DNA of 21,408 bases from Nemertoderma westbladi (lineage: Eukaryota > Xenacoelomorpha > Nemertodermatida > Nemertodermatidae), in NCBI GenBank assembly GCA_032718475.1, contig JAUCBJ010006075.1, positions 1-21,408 on the forward strand, in the 5' to 3' direction. Below the pieces are notes generated by a model. That model did no database searches and had not been told where the DNA came from. It saw only the letters and a list, made by a program, of their open reading frames with translations. Both the position numbers and the translations under genes were made by a program. This document shows, one piece after another, positions 16,001 through 21,408 of this stretch; position 1 is the stretch's first letter; every line of letters begins with the position of its first letter.

Positions 16001-18931
16001 CTTAAACCCGGCGAAGTGTTTGAGACTTCGACTTGGTATGTTTATAAGGTTCGGGTTGTACAACGGAAAGTCTCGATAGTAGAATTGTAGAATTTGTTCT
16101 GCCGTTTCCTGTTAAGGGCAGTTCCAATTAAAGAAGCCAAGTTTATAAATATCTATAAGTTACATTTGAGAAGAAACTTTTTACAGGAGTAGTGCAGATT
16201 AATAGCATTACGCAGGTAGTGAAAAGTAATTTTCAGCGGGAATTCAACATAAGTGACCTCTTAGCCATTCGTTTTTTTATTTTTTTTTTATATATTTATT
16301 TATTTTTTTTTATTTGTCGCAGTGCAATTTTATTTTCTTGGCGCCCTCTAATGGAACTGTCCTGAATAGGATAAGCCGGCAAATTGTAGAAGCGAGTTTC
16401 GCCGTCCGTCCCTCGTATAACTTTAACCGTAAATAGAACTCGTCTTGATCTTATCTCAAAGAATAACAAAGCCAAATAATGTATAAAAATTAGGCCATCC
16501 ACTAGAGATGAAGCGAATTCAACAATATTCTGGTACGAATGAATTTTTAGTTTTAGAATTCGAATGCAAAACACCAGCCAATAGGTAGTGAGAATTAATA
16601 TTATTAATCCAATTACGATAAGTTTATGAATAGCAGCTCGCGGTAATGTAGATAGTCTCCTTCGAAGGAATAAACCCCAGGTTCCGAGGCCCAAAACGAT
16701 AAATTTAAAACCGAAATTAATAAATATAGAGTCGCATCCAGTACCACATGTCTCATATTCCCATAGAAACAGAGGAAGTATTATAAATATAATAGGAGTT
16801 AGGTAAGCTGATACACAAACGCAGGTTGATATACTGAGTAGTAAACAATTCCAACCGTTCCTGCCTCCCCATTGGTTAAGGGATGATGAGTCATCCTCGA
16901 TATCTTTCATTAACATGTGTTGAGCTTCCCCATTGGTTGAGGTTCTATCAGCGCTTGTTGCCGTGACTACGGTCTGTGTTTCGGTCCAGTCCTCGGGGAG
17001 TCTCGAGTGCAGACCCCGTATTGGAGACTCCGCCCTATTGAATGTGACCTCTAGCGGCGATATTCGAGGGGAGACAATTCGCCTGGCTGAATCGCGTTTG
17101 CTGATTGGCTGTTTGTCGTCGCTTTTTTTAGATGGTGTGTTGTTAGTGGAAGATGAGTAATCTGGGAATTTCTCCTAAAACAACATAAAATATAAAGCTA
17201 ACATATTTTATTCTCAAATAATATTCGCAGTCGTGAGCCCATATACACGGGGCGAGCCACGAAGTAAGGTGCGGAGCCTTAGCTTAGGCCTAAGTTAGTT
17301 ATGGTTAACAACGTGAATTCCGCATAAACATTACCAATAATCGCAACAATACTGACAGAGGGGGGGGGGGGGGGGGGGGGTGAAGCGAATCACATCCCGA
17401 TGAATTAACATTGTTAATTATGAATTACCAATGGAAAGGAATAGGTTACAGCGGCATGCTATTCTAACGAATACAATAAACTCGAGTCAATATGACATGT
17501 CACAGTTTATATTGTAATTTTTGTTTTTGTTTTTTCAGTCGTTTTCCCTGGATGAGTAGAATGTATTTTTTTCATCGTCTCCGTTACATCTGCAATAATA
17601 GAGCAATTTACTATTTAATTTACTATCTGGTGTATTTGCATATAGCGATGATATTGTAATGTATGTACTTGAAATAATTTAAAACATATATCCGTGTAAT
17701 TAACTTATTAAATTATTTATTTGTATATATATATATATATTAGGTAGTATTAATCATACTTAAATACGCGTTTGAGCCTTTGTTTAAATATTATTTTCTT
17801 GGACGATTGTTGCGACTCTTAGCCCTCTGCCCAATTTCACACAAATTAATTAAAGCTTATATTTGTCCCGGTATTTTGCCTGACGGTTAATGTACCGTCA
17901 TTTTAATATTATCCGTCCATTTGTCTATTGTTTTGTTTGTTTTTGTTACATTGTTTTCCGTTGTTACGTCTCTTCTTGTCAGTTGCTTGTGGCTATTTAC
18001 TGGTAATTTTATCGTCAATAAACTTAATAATAATAATATGGCTTGTCTCATACCTATTATACTGTATATTATGGTGTCGGTGTCATTGCGCACGTTCAAA
18101 CATTGAGGAAGTTGGGGTTGGACAATGTCCAACACTTAGTTCTTTCGGTGGTTTTTTTTGAAGATCGGCCTTAGTCAGGAATCGAATTCGTGTATCCTAC
18201 AATACGAACCATAGGATACACTAGTAGGATACAAGTGTATCCTACAACAGAAAGGAACCATACAGGATACAAATAAGTGGGGACTTCACGCAAGATGACC
18301 TTTTGCATTTAGCTACAATTAGTGGTCCTAGTCATTCGCCCCCTAGCGGTAGACAGATAAATTATAGAAGTCTGTCTGTGTATAGAATTTCCCAAGTTTT
18401 TATAAACTAGGCCCTACATCTTTACCAACTTTGTTTCAATTTCATCCAAGATTAACTGACTTATTCACGTTCCAACATTTTCGACAACGACCTAATGGTT
18501 CCACTACAGCTCACCTGAACTTACCTATGGCTCGCCCCATGCTAGTATACTGTAGTTATTTTCCATGTAATAATATAATTTTTAATTTAATAATTTCCTA
18601 CATACTAACTAACCTTACTAGTAGACAATCCAACATTGTTAGAGACCATATCAGCAACACCAAGATGGGCAACACCAGACGGCAGCTGAATGACCCCTCC
18701 CGGCAGCTGATAGACCTTGCTAGGCAGCCTACCATTGGGTGATTTTAACAGCTTCCCGGTTCCCGGCTCATAATCTTGGCAACTCCCTCTGGCGGGCAGT
18801 CTTGGGACCGAGGTGTGTAAATCGTTAATAATGTTGTTGGTGATTATAGTTCCATTGTTCTGTCCGTAACATCTAATATTTCCAACATTTGGCCCATTTT
18901 TACGGACACTGGACTCGTGAGATTTATCCAT
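9693..18931 (-). CDS. vangl: Van Gogh/Strabismus-like planar cell polarity protein (Vangl), five coding exons
   Basis: The proposed coding join is 18931-18614, 17174-16362, 16108-15872, 14386-14226, 10056-9693: 1893 nt, about 630 residues against roughly 520-585 in the family. Every junction keeps frame. Vangl is a four-pass plasma-membrane protein that forms asymmetric complexes with Prickle and signals with Frizzled/Dishevelled to set planar cell polarity. Family evidence, in order: the W-x-E-x-x-T-V-V-T segment before the membrane region (residues about 169-177), four hydrophobic segments (about 216-244, 256-276, 289-311, 325-346), the RFYN motif, a YYRDFPLYNPNL block, the KVRKRRARL / EEAFTHIKRIQ block, and the terminal FVLRLQSETSV with its PDZ ligand. 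The first exon is the least certain. The introns are unusually rich in repeats, and the exon 2/3 intron looks transposon-derived with non-standard borders. I see no inactivating stop, so this appears to be a live gene. Confidence 0.9.
10143..13115. repeat. 11-bp minisatellite array, about 270 copies, in the last Vangl intron
   Basis: The plus-strand unit is CTGGTAGCAGC, repeated for about 2973 bp (270 x 11) with common variants: a CTGGG form, CAGG, CACGG, CATGG and CAACC. Because 11 is not a multiple of 3, each minus-strand frame reads the same 33-bp, 11-residue period LLPGCYQAATR and meets almost no stops. Long overlapping minus-strand ORFs (up to about 584 codons) follow from this. The plus strand has TAG in every unit. 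Higher-order copies are visible. The array starts about 85 bp from exon 5 and lies wholly within the intron 10057-14225. Confidence 0.97.
13116..13660. other. GC-richer block beside the minisatellite, probable mobile-element remnant
   Basis: This block is much richer in G+C than the AT-rich intron after it. It has internal repeats. A motif of the form ccc-tgtacccctgctgcca-ggt at about 13390 recurs as atatacccctgcagccaag at about 13501. Three units of roughly 21-25 bp begin with GGGTCC/GGGCGTCC/GGGGTCC at about 13525, 13546 and 13570. ORFs on both strands are short and match nothing I know. I cannot name the element. Confidence 0.35.
13675..13716. repeat. Perfect 19-bp inverted repeat with a 4-nt GAAA loop
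   Basis: Arms gacctagaatacctgacct (13675-13693) and aggtcaggtattctaggtc (13698-13716) are fully complementary around GAAA. The hairpin lies in the last Vangl intron at the edge of the GC-richer block. 13740-14219 beyond it is AT-rich intron with no other feature I can support. Confidence 0.9.
14226..14386 (-). CDS. vangl: Vangl exon 4
   Basis: The acceptor is cattattag (AG at 14388-14387) and the donor GTGCGT (14225-14220). 161 nt encode VRKRRARLMVAAEEAFTHI and on to FPSLAHTLQ plus the first two bases of an Arg codon. It matches the family block RRVRKRRARLVVAVEEAFTHIK...PREAAQAIFPSMARALQ. Exon 3 ends in phase 0 and exon 4 begins with GTG, so the joined reading ERK-VRKRRAR follows the family exactly. 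GC-rich coding sequence stands out between two AT-rich repeats. Confidence 0.93.
14389..14596. repeat. 20-bp AT-rich minisatellite abutting Vangl exon 4
   Basis: About ten units of AATAAGATAATAAAGTAAGC, exactly 20 bp, from 14401 to 14596, with a partial unit reaching the splice acceptor. On the minus (gene) strand it reads as a T-rich tract just upstream of exon 4. The 96-codon ORF reading through it into exon 4 is in the wrong frame for Vangl. Confidence 0.92.
14597..14915. other. Intronic AT-rich stretch, nothing identified
   Basis: Part of Vangl intron 3 between the 20-bp minisatellite and the foldback element. No ORF or repeat that I can support. Confidence 0.4.
14916..15437. mobile_element. 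Foldback/MITE-like element with about 170-200-bp inverted arms
   Basis: The left arm (14916 to about 15100, starting acgtggggactt) and the right arm (about 15270-15437, ending aagtcccccacga) are imperfect reverse complements, by eye around 70-75%. Shared blocks are AAATTAGT, the (C)CCCTAGCGGCTGA / CCCCAGCGGCTGA block, TAAACTTT(A)TATAGAC and ACCAAGTTTG. A third, single copy lies at 18275-18450. It could be one element with long terminal inverted repeats, or two opposed copies of a short interspersed element. It lies in Vangl intron 3. Confidence 0.65.
15438..15871. other. Start of Vangl intron 3, nothing else identified
   Basis: The donor GTGCGT is at 15871-15866 on the minus strand. The rest is AT-rich, without a supported feature. 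Confidence 0.4.
15872..16108 (-). CDS. vangl: Vangl exon 3
   Basis: 237 nt, 79 codons, starting GAA after cccttaacag and ending AAG before the donor GTGCGT. It encodes ETAEQILQFYYRDFPLYNPN, then a GFKFYNV motif, an ALLAAAARQRD segment and RFYEESEIERK. The family has ILEKYYHDFPVYNPALLNLP, GFKVY and AAAARRRD...YYEEAEHERR at the same places. With the border after Gln377 of exon 2, the alignment to the family across the junction has no gap. Confidence 0.9.
16119..16359. mobile_element. Small inverted-repeat element forming most of Vangl intron 2
   Basis: Terminal inverted repeats are cagttccaattaaagaagcc (16119-16138) and, as reverse complement of 16340-16359, CAGTTCCATTAGAGGGCGCC. The first seven bases are identical and the rest similar. 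The interior is AT-rich with long A/T runs, 241 bp in all. The flanks are near-duplicates on the plus strand: tcctgttaaggg (16107-16118) and tcctgaatagg (16360-16370), consistent with an 11-bp target duplication of the size made by Mutator-like elements. No transposase is encoded. Confidence 0.6.
16362..17174 (-). CDS. vangl: Vangl exon 2 (conserved cytoplasmic motif and four membrane segments)
   Basis: 813 nt, 271 codons, beginning after the acceptor ttatgttgttttag (AG at 17176-17175). It opens with a Ser/Thr-rich region (SSSTNNTPSKKS) of the kind phosphorylated in Vangl proteins. It continues through EDWTETQTVVTATS, equivalent to the family's NWGETTTVVTGTS, into four hydrophobic segments. 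Between segments 1 and 2 lies a CGTGC pair of cysteines that the family shares (CGTAC), and after segment 2 an RRR stop-transfer run. It ends at VIRGTDGETRFYNLPAYPIQ. The internal ATG at 16916 is not the start: the frame is open and conserved well upstream of it. Confidence 0.93.
17177..18190. other. Vangl intron 1 (3' part) with G21 run and TA repeat
   Basis: Mostly AT-rich. It contains 21 consecutive G at 17360-17380 and a (TA)n stretch at about 17724-17741. Short ORFs on both strands near 17887-18161 overlap each other and match nothing, so I treat them as chance. Confidence 0.5.
18191..18270. repeat. Cluster of inverted TGTATCCTAC copies
   Basis: tgtatccta (18191-18199) pairs with taggataca (18212-18220). 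gtaggataca (18224-18233) pairs with tgtatcctac (18236-18245) across a 2-nt gap. A fifth copy, aggatac, ends at 18270. The copies alternate in orientation within 80 bp of Vangl intron 1. Confidence 0.8.
18275..18450 (+). repeat. Dispersed repeat, third copy of the 14916-15437 family arm
   Basis: Starts aagtggggacttcacg, carries CTAGTCATTCGCCCCCTAGC and TATAGAATTT, and ends with a motif like ACCAACTTTGTTTC, in the same order as 14916-15100. No inverted partner is visible nearby, so this is a single arm or unit. It lies in Vangl intron 1. Confidence 0.7.
18614..18931 (-). CDS. vangl: Probable Vangl exon 1 (N-terminal coding exon)
   Basis: An ATG at 18931-18929 opens 106 codons that end AGT AAG before a donor-like GTTAGT (18613-18608). 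The phase (0) matches exon 2's start, and the frame stops two codons past the donor, as expected for an exon end. The product is polar and Ser/Asn/Gly-rich, with MDKSHESSVRKN at the start and repeated LP-G-V segments near the end. It does not align with the SR/KH-rich N-terminus of vertebrate Vangl, so the assignment rests on position, phase, splice signal and higher G+C than its flanks. The alternative is a chance ORF with the true first exon outside the window. Confidence 0.5.
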
Positions 18932-19580
18932 TTATACAGTAGAACAAATTCGCCCTGAATATGTCTACCAAAACTACAATCTGTGAAATTATCACATTCC
19001 ATACAAAAACTTATACTTTAAGTACTTATTCCCAAGGTAATATATCCTCTCAATGTTAAATTACCAATTTAGGGAATGGAGCAGGTTATACTGTACAATA
19101 ATATATTGCTTAAAAAGACAATTTGTGGAATAATATAATTTAGACAACAGGCCTACCCGGCTGGGCAAAAAATTGTATCTTTGAAAAAGCTGTAATGTGG
19201 TGCGTTTAAACTTCGTAATGAGAAAAACTAATTTAAATAATTCATTATGGTGACGGGATCAGAAAAGTCTGTCTGTTGGTTGGGAATATATCGAGAGTTA
19301 AAAGCTTAATGAATAACTTAGCTTAATAAAATAATTGGAATTAATTATTCATGACTTTGGCGTAAAGAATAAGTATAAATACAAGAATAGCTGTGATTGG
19401 TTTCACTAACATCGGCCTACCTCAATAAAAACAACATGAAGTAATGGTAATATTTCGAGAAATTATCTTTAAAAGTGAAAAAATCGATTTTGAAATACTG
19501 TACTCTATATAGAATTGGTTGAATTTATTGTATCAATTCAATACGTAACCTATTTAGCATCAAAAAACAGTCTTATAGTC
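18932..19580. other. Region upstream of Vangl exon 1, no feature identified
   Basis: AT-rich. It may hold the 5' UTR and promoter of Vangl, but I see no TATA/initiator arrangement I would defend. Confidence 0.3.
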
Positions 19581-19584
19581 TTAA

Positions 19585-20561
19585 GGGGATCAGTATACAG
19601 GCATTCAAATTTTTTTTCTAATTTGTCCGTCAGTATGTCTGTCCGTCAATAAAAAGCAAACTATCTGTATTCCCTACAGTATATGGGTTTTCGTGGTCGG
19701 TGACTTCATTTCTGATGTCAATATTCAAATTTGGCCTCGTCGTTTCTGACTGTATGACTGTCAGTATGTCCGTCAAAATATAACCGACAGACTGACTGCC
19801 AAACAGACAATTTGGAAGTCATCAAATGTTAAAACTGACACTCGAAATGAATTCTGCGACCAGGAAAACGACTCTAGCTAAACTCTGAACTAGATTGTAT
19901 GCCTTTTTCTTATATTTGACGGACAGATTGTCGGATAGTCAGAAAGACCGACAGACAGACATACAGACAAACAAGAATTGATTAAAAGTGAAAAAACTGA
20001 CCTCAGAAATTAAATCAGCGACCAGGAAAACCCCATAGCAAAAATCTTAGCATGGTTTTGTGCTTTCTTTTTGCTAGGTATATATTGACAGACATTATTT
20101 CATAATTAATGAACAGACAGTTTTTGCGCGGGAAGGTTCAAATTTTAAATGGATTTTTCTCAAAATGTGTTTTTCAAATTTTTTCGGTACATGTTTCTCA
20201 GCTGCCATTTGAGTTATAGACTTGAAAATTTCTCACTAGGATGATTTTTTTACCGTAGAATAACGTAAAACAATTAGTTTGTTTTATATTGTGACACAAT
20301 TTGTGTAGACATAAGCACCGAATTGTAATTTTAATGTTTGTGACACTAATTATTTGGCTATTTTTTTTTTAATTAGGTCAATTTTACAAAAAAATAAGCT
20401 AAATATATTAAAAAAACTTGAAATTCAAAAAAAATTGGTTCACCAGAAAGCCCATTAAATTCCAGTTGGAATGCAAGAATAGTTGGCCTATAAGTAATCT
20501 GATGCGTTCTAACCGAGGCTTAATCGTAGTTTGTATGGTAAAAATGCCTGTATTACTCCCC
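19585..20561. mobile_element. TTAA-flanked non-autonomous DNA transposon, 977 bp
   Basis: Terminal inverted repeats GGGGATCAGTATACAGGC (from 19585) and, reading in from 20561 on the minus strand, GGGGAGTAATACAGGC. TTAA lies immediately outside both ends (19581-19584 and 20562-20565). A TTAA target is characteristic of piggyBac and Kolobok transposons; I cannot choose between them. The interior has no transposase. It holds GTCCGTC/GACGGAC-type short repeats in both orientations, a direct repeat marked by gaccaggaaaac at 19858 and 20020, and an inverted counterpart gttttcgtggtc at 19687. Confidence 0.8.
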
Positions 20562-20565
20562 TTAA

Positions 20566-21000
20566 TATTGTTATTTTATAATTAATTAAAAATAATGTAT
20601 TAAAAATCTAAACTCAATTTGAAATTAATATATAAAAAACAACTAAATTAAATGAATTAAACAAATCGCTCGGCGAAATATTATTTGCAGTTATGAGCAA
20701 ATTTTGTCTGCGAAATCCATATATAGGCCTATGGATTGAATTAAAGCGATACAGGACGTTGATAATGGAAACTAATACTGCATCGATGCCGGTATACACA
20801 GTTAATGTGTCAGCTATCAGTTTATTGACATTCACAAGTGTTTTAGATATCACGCATAAGCTGCTAGTTAGCCAGCTATCGACGTAACAAATTATTATGC
20901 AAATAGTACTTTCATATTAGCCTGAAAATTAAATTGTAAAACTGAAATTTGTGCTGAAATTTCCATTGAAAATTGCCTGGCCTGATATGATTGACTAACA
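20566..21000. other. Unassigned AT-rich DNA
   Basis: Short overlapping ORFs on both strands (20614-20887) match nothing I know. No repeat or RNA gene seen. Confidence 0.35.
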
Positions 21001-21009
21001 TTTTCAGGA

Positions 21010-21395
21010 AATCACTGGTTGTTTTGGCGAAATTACTTGAACTCAGAATTGATGTTTGCTACACAAGACTACTAAGGGCAGCCCAAAACATCAGCTGGAG
21101 ACAGCACATGACAAACGCCGAGCTTTATGGTACAATACCACCTGTATCAACCACCCTCCGTGAACGCAGATTAAGATTCAGTGGGCACTGCTGGCGAAGT
21201 AAAGACGAGGTCATACCAGATCTACCTTTCTGGCAACCAACACAAGGAAAGCGTAGTCGTGGACGACCTGCCATAACATAAATAGATCAACTTGAAAAGG
21301 ATACTGAAATTGGGAGAAACGAAATTGCAACAACTATGGAGAATCGGGAAGCCTGGAAGGATCTTCTTTACAATGCCCGAGCTCGCTCGACCTAG
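21010..21395 (+). pseudogene. 3' end of a LINE reverse-transcriptase ORF (one nonsense codon)
   Basis: In one frame it reads RIDVCYTRLLRAAQNISWRQ, then HMTNAELYG, TTLRERRLRFSGHCWRS, FWQPTQGKRSRGRP, IDQLEKDTE, and ends TAG at 21393-21395. This is the usual C-terminal tail of non-LTR retrotransposon ORF2 proteins (DGCYTRLLR / ERRLRFAGHCWR / GKRSRGRPxxTYxDxL). The catalytic RT domain lies outside or was never inserted; the homology starts at about 21010-21035, which suits 5' truncation. TAA at 21279-21281 replaces the usual Tyr of the TYIDQL-type motif, while the frame stays open on both sides. This copy is therefore dead, but not old enough to have gained indels here. Confidence 0.85.
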
Positions 21396-21407
21396 TAGTA
21401 GTAGTAG
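21393..21407 (+). repeat. (TAG)5 tail of the LINE
   Basis: Five TAG units starting in the LINE's own stop codon and running to the window end. Short tandem tails of this kind are usual at the 3' ends of several LINE clades. Confidence 0.7.
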
Positions 21408-21408
21408 G

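Noticed and set aside
16296-16361. C-terminal extension of the membrane exon past PIQ (DSSIRGRQ and on)
   Set aside because: The family alignment stops exactly at PIQ and resumes at exon 3. The extension is translated transposon-like intron.
20614-20887. Opposed 64- and 79-codon ORFs
   Set aside because: Each is the other's shadow in AT-rich DNA. No motif or splice context supports either.

Overview
This window looks like nuclear DNA from an animal: AT-rich, full of repeats and low in gene density. The one host gene I can identify is an intron-split Van Gogh/Strabismus (Vangl) gene on the minus strand, a core planar-cell-polarity membrane protein known from animals. The lineage is not clear. 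The Vangl sequence is divergent, which would suit a fast-evolving group such as a tunicate, but that is only a weak inference.

Layout. Positions 1-8134 hold two long direct repeats (about 2.87 kb at left, cut by the window edge, and about 2.6 kb at right). They flank a 426-codon minus-strand gag-like ORF (3218-4498). This looks like an old non-autonomous LTR-type element with very long LTRs and no pol. The inner end of the right repeat is split by a 5'-truncated Penelope-like element (4658-5551) that still carries its zinc-finger/GIY-YIG endonuclease end, flanked by a 10-bp duplication. Positions 8135-9530 hold small tandem repeats and unassigned AT-rich DNA.

Vangl runs from 18931 down to 9693 in five coding exons that I could splice by eye: 18931-18614 (probable N-terminus), 17174-16362 (conserved cytoplasmic motif plus four membrane segments), 16108-15872, 14386-14226 and 10056-9693 (C-terminus ending in the PDZ ligand ETSV). 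The model totals about 630 residues, all exons join in frame, and three of the four junctions have GT..AG borders. The fourth (exons 2/3) is unusual: the intron is a 241-bp element with inverted terminal repeats and a near-duplicated target. Removing the element plus one target copy restores the family's alignment without a gap, but leaves no GT-AG pair at that junction. The last intron holds a roughly 2.97-kb array of about 270 copies of an 11-bp repeat. The array is open in all three sense-strand frames, and one frame runs without a stop into the last exon. The other introns hold a 20-bp minisatellite that supplies a splice acceptor, a foldback element, a 19-bp perfect hairpin, a cluster of inverted TGTATCCTAC copies and a 21-G run.

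Upstream of Vangl is a 977-bp non-autonomous DNA transposon bounded by TTAA (19585-20561). At the window's right end is the 3' end of a LINE reverse transcriptase with one in-frame nonsense codon and a TAG-repeat tail. I see no tRNA, rRNA, CRISPR or prokaryotic-type operon. Exon borders, repeat borders and percent identities are read by eye.
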